From contig CM047425.1 in the NCBI GenBank assembly GCA_026168455.1, forward strand, positions 27,504,256 through 27,568,255: DNA of 64,000 bases, read 5' to 3'. Shown piece after piece: positions 34,145 to 45,295 of this stretch. Positions within the stretch are counted from its first letter, which is position 1. Each line of letters starts with the position of its first letter. The DNA comes from Theocolax elegans (lineage: Eukaryota; Arthropoda; Insecta; Hymenoptera; Cerocephalidae). The notes beneath the pieces are model-generated. The model had not been told where the DNA came from, searched no databases, and saw nothing but the letters and a program-made list of their open reading frames with translations. The translations under genes were made by a program, and so were the position numbers.

Positions 34145-34910
34145 CGTATGAGCGTGGGTATGCCCTTATGAATGATTCTAGTAGCCCAAACGCGCGTTAG
34201 GGAAGTCCGATGGAATAATTAGATCGTTTCTATTTTTACTTAAAATGCCAGCGTGATATGTAATGGCTGGAAATGAGCACCATAGTGCTTGATACATTAT
34301 AGTACCTTAATTAGGGAGTCTTTTAAATTTAAAATTGGTTTTATTTATGTAAAATAGCAAGGACTGCTCGCGTTAATTATAATATTATTTATAAGTATTG
34401 ATTGTCAATCGTTGCATTTGTTACAATAATTTTATTTTCTACGCAAACATAACTCAAGCTTTGATGTTATTTTATAATAAAATTTATAAATATCGTAATC
34501 CGAATGCTTGACTAAGAACATGACTTTCATTTCTTTTTAATGCTTTAAACACTATGCAATGAAACAATTCAACTACTGCATTAAATTTTTAGTGACTACA
34601 AAGTAAATATTGTTTTCTTTTTCCAGATGGACACAGTGCATCTTTGATTTTCATGTGATCGTGTAATTATAAATCAAGTTCGAGGCATCGTGAACTTATT
34701 GACGCTTGAAGCTTTGTTGGGTATAACATGGTATGGTTTAAGTGCAAGTTCTGTAGCTTTTAACTAACGCAGTTTAATTTAAACTTACTAAATACATTGC
34801 TACATTTGCATGTATCTTAAACACACCGGCATAGTTCACAACAAAGAAATAAACTTTAATTTTGATACTTCTTTATATTGATAAAATGCAGGCTACTACC
34901 TTAAACTTAC
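34145..34910. other. AT-rich stretch, no gene recognised
   Basis: A splice-acceptor-like TTTTTCCAG at ~34625 is followed by ATGGACACAGTGCATCTTTGA, a six-codon frame; not called. Nothing else supported. Confidence 0.4.
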
Positions 34911-35574
34911 AAGGGAAGTACATGACCTCTGGGAAACGGATTTCATCCTAACTTTGGTATGTCTTTTATAATATAAAAATATAAAGAAAGCCAAGTTATC
35001 TCTTGCCAATGGTCACTTTTACGGAAGTTATTCGACATCCAATAATAATAGCAGTAAAAATTACTTCCAATTCGGTCGCTTATAACTCGAAAACAAATAA
35101 AGATAAACAATCGAACCAAAAACCAGAAGAAAGTTGAGTTCAAGTAGATATGGTTTGAAAAAAATTGCTTAATTTGAAGCAAAGTTATGTAGAAAATAAG
35201 AAATTAAAGATTATTAGGCCAAAATTTAATATGAAAAATTTATTGTTTCTTTTGGCCTAATAATCTTTAATTTCTTATTTTCTACATAACTTTGCTTCAA
35301 ATTAAGCAATTTGAGCTTCTTTTTTTTCAAACCATATCTACTTGAACTCAACTTTCTTGTGGTTTCTGATTTGATTGTTTATCTTTATTTGTTTCCGAGT
35401 TACAAGCGACCGAATTGGAAGTAATTTTTACTGCTATTATTATTGGAAGTCGCATAACTTCCGTATAAGTGGCCATTGGCAAGAGATAACTTGGCTTTCT
35501 TCATATTTTTATATTATAAAAGACATAGCAAAGATAGGATGAGATCCGTTTCCCGGAGGTCATGTACTTCCCTT
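34911..35574. mobile_element. Foldback MITE, ~315-bp arms (family D)
   Basis: Starts AAGGGAAGTACATGACCTC and ends with its inverse at 35574. The arms mirror each other with ~92-95% identity around a ~30-base AT-rich centre (about 35225-35253). No coding sequence, no clear target duplication. Confidence 0.88.
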
Positions 35575-36044
35575 GTTAGTGTTTACTCGCTCATCAATTT
35601 TTTAAGCAGTTCAAGATTATACAAGCAAGCAATAGTGGATAAAGATTTTCGCAACTGAAACGTTCATTGCAGTGCTTCTACCTGCTGCAAAAGTGTTGCA
35701 TCTCTCTAGATTATCAACAAAGTTTAATAATAATATTAGTCCGCACGTACAATTTGATTTCTATTCTAGAGTTACTCGGACGAGAAAATCTAACCTAAAA
35801 ACACGGGTTTTACAGTTACTGTGAACACACTATATTTCTATGAATACAAAAACTTTATATAAAAAATATAAATTCAATTTTTAACATCCTAATAATAATG
35901 TACAAAAGACAATGAAAAACTACATTTAAATACTAAAATAACACAATATAGGATATTCCAAATGTTCCGGATTCCAGGATAATTCACAGGGTATATTATT
36001 TTGTGTAGGTGTCGAGGTACATCTATATTATATTAAACTGCTTC
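35575..36044. other. AT-rich stretch, no gene recognised
   Basis: Nothing beyond AT-rich sequence was identified. Confidence 0.4.
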
Positions 36045-36234
36045 CATCAAAAACCTTTCTCCCTTTCTGTGACGTCAATCTATTTGTATGACGTAATTGT
36101 CGAAGTGACGATATTTTTTGACAAATCGATGTATCACATGTTTTTTGACGCACTGTTGGGGGTTAATGTTTTTAGTTGCTTTTTTAAAAGGGGTAAAATT
36201 TGAAGGGGGAAGGGGTTGTGGTATGGGGTGTACC

Positions 36235-36735
36235 CTGACCACCTAGACATCGTCTTCAGGAAGTGACAATTTTTTTTGCATATTCAAGCAGGGTGGCACA
36301 CTACTTACCAGTAGACGATGTCCAGATGACCCGGAGGTCACCCTGACCACCTGGACATCGTCTTCAGGAAGTGACAATTTTTTTTGCATATTCATGCAGG
36401 GTGGCACACTACTTACCAGTAGACGATGTGCAGATGACCCGGAGGTCACCCTGACCACCTGGACATCGTCTTCAGGAAGTGACAATTTTTTTTGCATATT
36501 CAAGCAGGGTGGCACACTACTTACCAGTAGACGATGTCCAGATGACCCGGAGGTCACCCTGACCACCTGGACATCGTCCTCAGGTAGTGACAATTTTTTT
36601 TGCATATTCAAGCAGGGTGGCACACTACTTACCAGTAGACGATGTCCAGATGACCCGGAGGTCACCCTGACCATCTGGACATCGTCTTCAGGAAGTGACA
36701 ATTTTTTTACATATTCAAGCAGGTTGGCAATTCAA
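36235..36735. repeat. 108-bp tandem array (left), each unit with a 12-bp inverted repeat
   Basis: Just over four units with AGGAAGTGACAATTTTTTTT, AGGGTGGCACACTACTTACC and the inverted pair GACGATGTCCAG/CTGGACATCGTC that encloses GGTCACCCTGACC. As 108 is a multiple of three, frames of 128 and 152 codons run through on both strands, but they are repeat artefacts. Inverted units lie at 40585-40800 and a diverged one at 39815-39860. Confidence 0.9.
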
Positions 36736-37111
36736 AAACTTTTAAAGGCCGATTTCATTTCTAAAATCTCGGTAGTCTAAAGGTTAAAATGTAAAGTTTC
36801 CAAACCGAAAATATAAAAATGTGATTTGTGTTAATAGTACTTTGAGTAATAAATACCAAATACACTATAATTTTTTTCCCTTGAATGAGAATAGAGTACA
36901 GTCTTGTTTCCAAAACTTTCTTTTCTAAATAAATGCAAGGTTAAGAAAATACTCATTAGGTATAAAGGAATAGATACATTCCTACCCAGACAGCACTTCA
37001 TATTGCAGCGATATTGTTGGAATAATGTCATAATGCTACAATATTGTCAACATACATTGTCTGATTTTAGTATTTTATTAATTAATGAACGCATTAATGA
37101 GGATAATAATT

Positions 37112-37209
37112 TAAGCTAAAGAATTGTTGTATTGTCTTATGTTTTGACGAAAATTCGTACTATATTTCGAATTACCTATAACCAAATTTTTTAATTCTTT
37201 TGGATAAGT
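37112..37209 (-). pseudogene. Helitron Rep N-terminal fragment, downstream piece
   Basis: Minus strand reads a frame containing YPKELKNL and FRQNIRQYNNSLA, the conserved Helitron segment that follows the zinc motif. It continues the 38804-39031 fragment across the 1.59-kb insertion and is cut at ~37112 by a segment rich in CAATATTG-type words. Confidence 0.8.
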
Positions 37210-38803
37210 GGGTGAAAATCATCTAACGTGCACAATTGTGTAATAGTGAAATATATCCCATTATATCATATATGAAATTACGAATAATATATTCTAAGTA
37301 CAATATATGTAATTTAATGTAAGTCAGCCGTGAAACTTGATTAAAGTTGATTTTATTGCCAAGTTTAAGTTGCTTAAAGTTTGAAATGTAACGTCCCCTG
37401 GCTGTAAGAAGGCCATAATCGCATATTAACTGGTGCGATTATAGGCGTATTTCTTTATTTCAAAAACGGGTTCAAAACTTAATTGTTCATTTTGATAACC
37501 ACAATTAAAATCAAGTTGAAAATCTGAACATTTACTGATTTTTGAAGTGCACTTGCTGAACTTTGTAACAAACTTGTTATTAATAATAGCTGTGTTATGA
37601 TTAAAGTCTTTAAAATTAATTGTAAACATAAAATATTTTTCTGACCAGGTGAAATTGTTAACTTTTGGTTTACTTTAGAGGTAAAAATTTTATTTTTAAT
37701 ATTTCATGATGTTAAGCAAAAAATACGGGCATGTTTTTGTGGTAATTCAGCGGTTACCTTTTTTAATGTAATTCCTCTAGTAGAGTATAATTGGAAAACT
37801 AATAAATTTTTTAAAACCAATTCATAGAGTAAATTTCAGATAAAGTAACTACATAAAAACAGTATTATTCCGATGTGGAAATTTTGAATGTTAACGTAAT
37901 AAAATTTAGAAAACAATCTATGTAATCTCCCCTGGCATGTAACCTCCCCTGTCCAAATTTCTTTTATAACAAATAATCGATGCTGATCATTACATGCTTT
38001 ACTGTTTTGACTAAAAATAAACATTATTTCTTAACAATTGTTTTGTCCATTCAAAGGAACTATGCGAGTCCATCAATGGAAATGGAGTAGATGTGAGCCC
38101 AAAAAAATTAATTTTAATGAAGTAAGTTGTTACGAATGTAATTTGAATAGACAATGTGAACATTATCAATTAGGGTCGATCTCGTACGAAAATAAAACTC
38201 AGAAAAAAGGTAAAATTGTTATTTAAGATAAAAGAAGTCACTACTAAAAGAAATAATAAAAATATATAATTTATATTACAAATATAAAAATTATGTTAAA
38301 TTGATTATATGGAAACATTGCATATATTTTATAAATGGAAGAATTTGTTAATTAATTTTTTTTATTGTTATTATCAATTAGGTATAATTATATTCAATGT
38401 ATACTCCATAAAATATGTTTATTAAAACTTTCTATCCCTATTACAAAATCTCACGCGAGAAATTGATTTTTTATTATTTAGCAAATTTAAACACCTCTCC
38501 AATTGAAATATCACATGAGATTTTGGCATGAAATCTCACTTGAGATCTCACGTGAGATTTTGTATTAGGTATGTATTCAAGATGTTTATGTTTTATATAT
38601 CAAAATATATGTAATTCCCCTGGAATGTAAAAATGAAAAATCTTCAATACGTTGAGTAAATCAACTGATCCTGTATGCCCACTGTAAACAGGTACTCTAG
38701 AAACTGTAATTGGTCCAGAGAAACCAAAGATGTATAATTTTTTTCATTTTGTTTTCTTGCATATCACAACGTCAAATGTTCACGTTAGATGATTTTCACC
38801 CAT
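37210..38803. mobile_element. 1.59-kb TIR element inserted in a Helitron frame
   Basis: GGGTGAAAATCATCTAACGT at 37210 is inverted at the right end (38783-38802), ~21-bp TIRs. Flanking Helitron coding sequence lies on both sides, and GT occurs at both junctions (37208-37209, 38804-38805), a possible 2-bp duplication that would restore the Helitron frame. Words like GTAAnnTCCCCTGG recur at 37390, 37922, 37940 and 38611, possibly transposase-binding sites. An internal Cys/His-rich frame may be what remains of its protein. Superfamily not identified. Confidence 0.75.
38038..38226 (+). CDS. Cys/His-rich small frame inside TIR element, function unknown
   Basis: 62 codons with MRVHQWKW, then SCYECN and CEHYQLG: C-x2-C and C-x-H spacings that could bind zinc. 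It may be an exon: a pyrimidine-rich TTTTGTCCATTCAAAG lies before GAACTATGCG (38055) and an AAAG/GTAAAATT donor-like site near 38209. The whole frame sits inside the 1.59-kb element, so it is likely a transposase exon rather than a host gene. I do not recognise the family. Confidence 0.35.
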   Translation: MFCPFKGTMRVHQWKWSRCEPKKINFNEVSCYECNLNRQCEHYQLGSISYENKTQKKGKIVI

Positions 38804-39031
38804 GTAGGATTGTCAGGTAGCATTACTTTACCCATTTGACAACAACTTGAAAATAATTTATTTTTATTATATTCACATGAAAAATGTTTTGCATGGCAAT
38901 ATTTACAAATTTCAGACATTGTACCTAAATAATTTTCAATTATTAAAGATTCATTAAAATAATTATTTGCTATTTTACCATCATACATATTATTTTTTTT
39001 TTTTTTGTTTACTCTTAAGTTCTGCAATAAC
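38804..39031 (-). pseudogene. Helitron Rep N-terminal zinc motif fragment
   Basis: The minus-strand frame reads ENYLGTMSEICKYCHAKHF, then SSCCQMGKVMLP: the C-x2-C...H...CC motif of Helitron Rep N-termini. Compare the analogous motif at ~22600. At 39031 it is interrupted by the foldback, beyond which (39682-39740) an open segment with HDYESINENATPHL may be its continuation. Confidence 0.8.
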
Positions 39032-39681
39032 CCCGCGTAAAAATATAAACTATTGCCACTATATTGCCGAGCAATGGGCAATAGCTATTGCAAACATATT
39101 GCCAATATGTTGCCGCGACAATTGGCAATGTATTGCCAACATATCTCCAAAGGTACAATCGCCCATATATTTACCAAATATTGGCAATAGTTACTACCTT
39201 ACCTTTTGTAAACTATTATCAATATGTTGGCCATAGTTCATAAATTTAAAAAAAAATAAAAAAAAATATTAGCCAGCCGCGTGAAAGTTTGGTTAAAAAA
39301 TTTCTAAGTCCAAAATTTTATGAATTCAACTGTTCTTTATAGCCTGAAATTAACTCTTAATAACAAAATAACAAAATGGCTCAGTGGTAAAGAGTCAGCA
39401 TTCGGATCTAAAGATTGAAGGTTCAAATCCCGCGGCTGGCTAATATTTTTTTTTATTTTTTTTTTAAATTTATGAACTATGGCCAACATATTGATAATAG
39501 TTTACAAAAAGTAAGATAGTAACTATTGCCAATATTTGGTAAATATATGGGCGATTGTACCTTTGGAGATATGTTGGCAATACATTGCCAATTGTCGCCG
39601 CAACATATTGGCAATATGTTTGCAATAGCTATTGCCCATTGCTCGGCAATATAGTGGCAATAGTTTATATTTTTACGCGGG
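39032..39681. mobile_element. Foldback element with tRNA-like unit (family B relative)
   Basis: Ends CCCGCGTAAAAATATAAACT and its inverse at 39681. The ~250-bp arms are rich in ATTGCC/GGCAAT words, then an A-rich block AAAAAAAAATAAAAAAAAAT. The right arm contains a full tRNA-like segment; the left keeps only its last ~14 bases (GCCAGCCGCG). AC on both flanks could be a 2-bp duplication. Same layout as 31227-31604. Confidence 0.85.
39370..39440 (+). tRNA. tRNA-like sequence in foldback arm
   Basis: A box TGGCTCAGTGG, B box GGTTCAAATCC and a CCGCGGCTGGC end. The D-loop is short and acceptor pairing poor. Followed by an A/T-rich tract with T-runs. A tRNA-derived pol III module, not a working tRNA. 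Confidence 0.6.
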
Positions 39682-39984
39682 ACATCTAATTTTTTTTTTT
39701 AAATGAGGAGTAGCATTTTCATTTATTGACTCATAATCATGAACTTGAGTTTTTTAAAAAGAGTTAAAATAGGGTAAGGTGAGGGAATTAAAGGAGGATG
39801 GGTAGTTGACTTGGAGGTCATCCTGACCACCTGGGCATCGTCCTCGGGAAGTGACATTATTTTTTTGTTTTATAATTTTTTTGTTTAATTTCATTTTCCC
39901 TCTGCGATTACAGGCTTGGGACTGACATATATTGTTCATATATTTTGTTCAGTTCATATATTTTGTTCAATATATATTGTTCAT

Positions 39985-40575
39985 TTATTTTGAAATTTTG
40001 AGTGCTACTCTTTAAAGGTGCGGCTTATATGTATATTTGTAAATATTTGAATTAAGTGTGCACTTTAGATATGATTTTTTTTATTAATTAATTTATTTTT
40101 AACGCTTTGTTAAAAACTTAGCAATATTAGCGCTACGCTTTAAAGGTGCTGCTTCAATTTTTGAATTGTTCTATTGATGATTTATTTTAAAATTTTGAGC
40201 GCTACTCTTTAAAGGTGCTGCTTATATGTATATTTGTAAATATTTGAATTAAGTGTGCACTTTAGATATGATTTTTTTTATTAATTAATTTATTTTTAAC
40301 GCTTTGTTAAAAACTTAGCAATATTAGCGCTACGCTTTAAAGGTGCTGCTTCAATTTTTGAATTGTTCTATTGATGATTTATTTTAAAATTTTGAGCGCT
40401 ACTCTTTAAAGGTGCTGCTTATATGTATATTTGTAAATATTTGAATTAAGTGTGCACTTTAGATATGATTTTCTTTATTAATTAATTTATTTTTAACGCT
40501 TTGTTAAAAACTTAGCAATATTAGCGCTACGCTTTAAAAGTGCTGCTTCAATTTTTGAATTGTTATGTTGTTGAT
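39985..40575. repeat. 197-bp tandem repeat, three units
   Basis: GAGCGCTACTCTTTAAAGGT recurs at about 40000, 40197 and 40395 with the intervening sequence nearly identical; each unit has a second GCGCTACGCTTTAAAGG word. Confidence 0.9.
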
Positions 40576-40995
40576 TTATTTTTTTTTACCTCCGGGTCAT
40601 CTGGACATCGTCTACTGGTAAGTAGTGTACCACCCTGCTTGAATATGCAAAAAAAATTGTCACTTCCTGAACACGATGTCCAGGTGGTCAGGATGACCTC
40701 CGGGTCATCTGGACATCGTCTACTGGTAAGTAGTGTGCCACCCTGCTTGAATATGCAAAAAAAATTGTCACTTCCTGAAGACGATGTCTAGGTGGTCAGG
40801 GTACACCCCATACCACCACCCCTTCCCCCTTCAAATTTTACCCCTTTTAAAAAAACAACTAAAAACATTAACCCCCAACAGTGCGTCAAAAAACATGTGA
40901 TACATCTATTTATAAAAAAATATCGTCACATCGACAATTACGTCACACAAATAGATTGACGTCACAGAAAGGGAGAAAGGTTTTTGATGGAATTT

Positions 40996-42911
40996 AATTT
41001 TTATTTAAATTTAACTTTAACTTTAATTTTTTCTATTATATATTTTTAATATTTAATTTATTTAAAAAAAATAATAAAAAATAAATAAATAAATAAATAA
41101 ATAAATTAAAAAATAATAAATTAACTTTAATTTTTTTTTTTTTATATATATAGAACTTTTATCCTCCAAATGTTGAGCAATCGATAGGTGAAAATCAATC
41201 ATTAATAATTATAAATAATATTTTATTTTAAATTTTTATTTAAAAAAATTTTCTATTTTTCATGATTTTTATTTTTTGACATGATCAATTTACGAGAAAT
41301 TGCCCATATATACATGTAAAATCTAAATGTGCATAAATTAAAGGTTACCTAATTATCTTTTTTTATTGTATTCATACAATTGTAATTTTATTTATTTTTT
41401 CACATATAATAATTACAAAGGAAATAAGATTGGACAACGCCATAAGAATAATAATAATAATATAAAATCAAAGAGTGTGTTAATTGAAGAATAATAAAAT
41501 CCAATTATTATTGTAATTTTGTGCATTAAAAAATAGACAATAATAAATGTTAACAAATAAGTAAGATTATTATTACTTAGTATTAATATATTATATTTAT
41601 CTAAACTTTGAAAATGAAAAATTAAATCTAATAACTTTATAACTTCATATAGTTTAAATGTTTTCCTAATAATTAATATTGATACAACAAAAAAAATCAA
41701 AAGTTTAAATCGACCGAGGGAGCGTTAGCGACCGAGGTATTTGTTGCTAGTTCGAGAGTAATTTTCAACGAGAAATACGGTGGTGACCTTTATTTTGATC
41801 ATGGCAATGAGTTTCAAGGTAATTTCAAGGTCAATCTTTTTTCAAAAGGAAACCCCATTTTTAACTCCGGTAATCGAAGAGCGAAAAATTTTACGTTAGA
41901 ATACGTATTGACATTTAATTGACAACTAATTTTTCACGAGGAGTTCATGGTGCTTTATGTGACATTGAACCTTAGTTTTAAGGTCATTGCCAGGTCTACA
42001 TTTTTGCAACTGGTAAAACTTTTGCATTTCAATACTTACTAAATTCATGATAGAAACAATCTCTAGAGGTCAAATAAAGGTCATTATGGACATACCGCGG
42101 TAAGATCAACTAGATGGTCGTACTTGATGTATTAAAAGAATCATTCGAAATAATGTCTTAGCTGTGTCAATCGAAAAATCAACCAGAGTGCAAGCCTAAT
42201 TACAATTGTGGGTTTGGACAAAATATAAACTAGTGTTAGTGTTTTCTTTAATTTAGAAAATGAAGCTATAAAGTGGCAAACCAGTGTTAATATAATATAA
42301 TATAATAAGTTATACGTGTTTTACAATTTTAGCTATTGCCACACTCTATCTCTACACTAATTTGTCGGATAAAAACGTGTTGGGGTTTATTTTCAAGCTA
42401 TTTCAATTACTTTTCGTCTGAGTCAAACAGAATTTTAAAAATAACAACACGACATATATTGACTCTCAAAATACATAAAAAATTTGAAACATTTTTAAAA
42501 TAAGCTATTTTTAGACCCAAATTATGTAGTAGGGTGTCCAGCAGGTTCGACGATTCTGTATGTTTTGAGTATAAGTGATTGTAAGAAGACATAGCCTACC
42601 ACTTCCAAATACGTTTCAATTATTGCACTGTCCGAAGACACTTATTCATTATGGACGCGACTAACCAGAGAGATTGGTTGTAGTTACCTACTTCCAATCA
42701 TCATTCCGTCAGTTCCATGATCCGTAATTTGTAAACCCGCCCGGTAGCGAAAATAACTCTACTGCCATAAAGAAGGTTTCCGGGATGATGATTACTATTA
42801 GTATGATTATTATCATTATTATTCCATATATACGCACTAATTAAGTATATTGATAATTTTTTTTGTTTAATAAAATATTTCAACAAAAATGAATTACCTG
42901 TTTCATTACAG
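40996..42911. other. AT-rich sequence, possible intron of LDLa gene
   Basis: No gene recognised. 41740-42110 has degenerate CAAGGTCA/TTCAAGGT words. The end (42870-42911) looks like an intron 3' end with TTACCTGTTTCATTACAG. Confidence 0.4.
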
Positions 42912-43064
42912 ATCTTCAACGTACTAACAAAATCGAATATACAAGATGTAGCTCTGATGAATTTGAATGTTCAGATGGTTTGTGCATTAAACGATATGAA
43001 GTTTGTGATGGTTTGAAAAACTGTCCATATGGTGATGATGAGAGTAATTGCTCCTCACATATAA
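42912..43064 (+). CDS. LDL-receptor class A domain exon (host gene)
   Basis: The 153-bp segment sits between a clear acceptor (CTGTTTCATTACAG) and a donor (A/GTAAGTAAA). Read in phase 1 it encodes one complete LDLa module with six cysteines in order, C-x6-C-x5-C-x6-C-x5-C-x8-C: CSSDEFEC, DGLCI, the calcium-box word VCDG and GDDESNC. LDLa modules bind ligands or calcium in lipoprotein receptors and related secreted or membrane proteins. Exon length divisible by three with both introns in phase 1 is typical of shuffled LDLa exons. There is no in-frame stop. Neighbouring exons are not found in the window, so the gene cannot be named. Confidence 0.9.
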
Positions 43065-43128
43065 GTAAGTAAAACACTTTAGGAAAATCTTATTTTTGTA
43101 ATTAAAAAAAAACATATAAAAGTACATA

Positions 43129-43172
<44 letters not shown>

Positions 43173-43690
43173 GAAAATTGTATTGTTAAATATTACTGAA
43201 AAAATTTTTAACGAAAAATTATATTTTTCCCTATAACTAAATGAATAATTAAAAATTTCTTCGTTACTTTGCCACCAGCATAAATATATTGATGTATAAT
43301 ATAAAATATTCAGAATAAAGTGGGACAATTTAAAAAAATACGATATTTTAAGATCACTGTGTTCTATGACCATACACCGGACTCTATACTAAACAATAAC
43401 TCTAATCATCCTTGTACCGTATGCAATATTGCATCAAATATGCAATAAAATATTATATATTTTATGATTTTCGAAGGACCTCGTATAATGGCTTTATCAT
43501 ATGATCGGCTATTGCTTAGATTATTTTTGCCCATTTTCCCGAATTTGTTCTTCAAAACCCTTTATGTTACCAAAATTGAGCATTTTTAGATCCTAGACCC
43601 ATGAAAACTTCTATTTAGTTCACCATAAACAATTACGTATTTAATTTTCAAATAATTTGACCGGTTGCCAATTTACTCAGGGTATGGTCC
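43065..43690. other. Likely intron with (AT)n microsatellite
   Basis: AT-rich, with (AT)n at 43132-43171. Nothing else recognised; inferred to be intron downstream of the LDLa exon. Confidence 0.5.
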
Positions 43691-44085
43691 TTTGAAGTTG
43701 AGGGGATGTCGGAGCTATAGCCTCCGTTGCCAGACGCTCGATCTCAGAGGCACAGCGGCTAGGTGGCGAATTCGGCGATAAATGTACTTCAAACATAAAT
43801 TTTAAAAATTACAGCTATTTTGGCTGTTGTAATGTGCTTTTCCTCTTAGCTATGACAAAAATTGTTGTAACTACGTTATTATGATTGGCGAATGTTAAGT
43901 TTAATGTAATAGCATAGTTGCCATAATTTTAGTCATAGCTAGGGGGAACACCCTATAACAGCCAAAATAGCTGTAATTTTTAAAATTTATGTTTGAAGCA
44001 CATTTATCGTCGAATTTGCCACCTAACCGCAGCACCACTAGCATCAAGCGGCTATCGACGGACGTAATAGTTACATCCCCTTGAA
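43690..44085. mobile_element. Foldback MITE, ~190-bp arms (family E)
   Basis: Inverted arms with TTGAAGTTGAGGGGATGT near the left end and a GTTACATCCCCTTGAAGC counterpart at the right. The inner parts (AAATTACAGCTATTTTGGCT and its inverse) are highly similar and the outer parts diverged. No coding sequence. Confidence 0.8.
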
Positions 44086-44676
44086 GCAACAACTGTCATT
44101 TTCAGTTTCTAATGTAAAATTTTTCTTTTTCATTTCTTATTATTTTATCATTTATTTTTATTTTTTAATATATTACTATAGTTTTCTGATTAATTAATTT
44201 TTAATTTTTTATATTAATTAATTTTTTTGCTTTTATTATTATCCATTCACATTATATTGTTTTCTAATTTAGTACTTTGAATAAATGATTCATCTTATTT
44301 CATAGACCCAACATTTTTTAAATTTAACCTTTTATTTTGTAAATAATTCATATCTGCACTTTCTATTAATTTATCTATATAGAGCATAAATATTCTAAAA
44401 TTTCCTTTTCTTAAAAACATATTAGAATTTTAATTTATACATATAATTTGTTTTTATATGATAAATGAATTTATTGATCTCCACAAGACAAAGAAATATT
44501 CCTCACATCTCAAGTAAGGCGGACTGTATTAATACCAGCCACTTTATAAACCTCACAGGATGAGTGTTTGAAAAAAGACTGAGACAAGCTAGGTCAATTT
44601 AAAATTTAGTTAATTGTAGTATGAAATTAATAAAAACTTAATAAGACGGAAAACAAAAAAAAAAAAAAGAAAAAAT

Positions 44677-44743
44677 TGTATTTCGCCCTGAGTATGCCTG
44701 GTGCGCTCATCAGTAGAGTCCAGGCATCTCGTCTCTAGATACA
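44677..44743 (-). ncRNA. Hammerhead ribozyme type III, unit 1
   Basis: Minus strand: stem III TGTAT (44743-44739) / ATACA (44681-44677); C17 at 44738 with cleavage before 44737; stem I TAGAG/CTCTA with loop ACGAGATGCCTGGA; core CTGATGA; stem II starting GC/GC (third pair G-G mismatch) with ACCAGGCATACTCA in its loop; core GAA. The loops contain ATGCCTGG and CCAGGCAT, perfectly complementary, which fits loop-loop stabilisation. Confidence 0.93.
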
Positions 44744-45228
44744 GATGACAGATAAAAAAATTTTTGAAAACCAGCTGTATTCTGACGAGGAAGACATGGG
44801 GTATATATGCCCTACCGATAGCAAACTTTAATAAGTGCCACATATTAACAGGTAGCCCCCTAACGCACTTACATAGAACTAATGTCTTAATCGTCAGACT
44901 ATTGTTACATAAGGCATATTCGTGATCCAATGCCATATAATTTTAAAAATTTGAATTTTCCAACTATTAGAAAAATTCGTGAATTTATCGCTTGTTTATA
45001 TTATAAGTTATATGATAAATGAATTTATTGATCTCCACAAGCCAAAGAAATATTCCTCACATCTCAAGTAAGGCGGACTGTATTAATACCAGCCACTTTA
45101 TAAACCTCACAGGATGAGTGTTTGAAAAAAGACTGAGACAAGCTAGGTCAATATAAAATTTAGTTGATTGTAGTATGTAATTAATAAAAACTTAATAAGA
45201 CGGAAAACAAAAAAAAAAAAGATAAAAT

Positions 45229-45295
45229 TGTATTTCGCCCTGAGTATGCCTGGTGCGCTCATCAGTAGAGTCCAGGCATCTCGTCTCTAGATACA
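45229..45295 (-). ncRNA. Hammerhead ribozyme type III, unit 2
   Basis: Same 67-nt motif as unit 1, all core residues present. Confidence 0.93.

Larger units (their letters stand above)
36045..40995. mobile_element. Large FB-like composite with terminal repeats containing tandem arrays
   Basis: The left end CCATCAAAAACCTTTCTCCC is mirrored at 40995. The arms run inward ~190 bp to the GGGTGTACCCTGACC block and then into a 108-bp tandem array on each side. Tandem repeats inside terminal inverted repeats are the hallmark of Foldback/Galileo-type elements. The interior (36740-40580) holds Helitron pieces, a separate TIR element, a foldback and a 197-bp array. No transposase belonging to the outer element is visible; the two ends could also be independent inverted copies. 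Confidence 0.65.

Noticed and set aside
34620..34760. Splice-acceptor-like TTTTTCCAG followed by ATGGACACAG
   Set aside because: The frame stops after six codons and no donor or partner exon was found.
36243..36780. 128- and 152-codon frames on both strands with repeated 36-residue units
   Set aside because: The repeat length of 108 bp keeps any frame open; no domain, and both strands are open equally.
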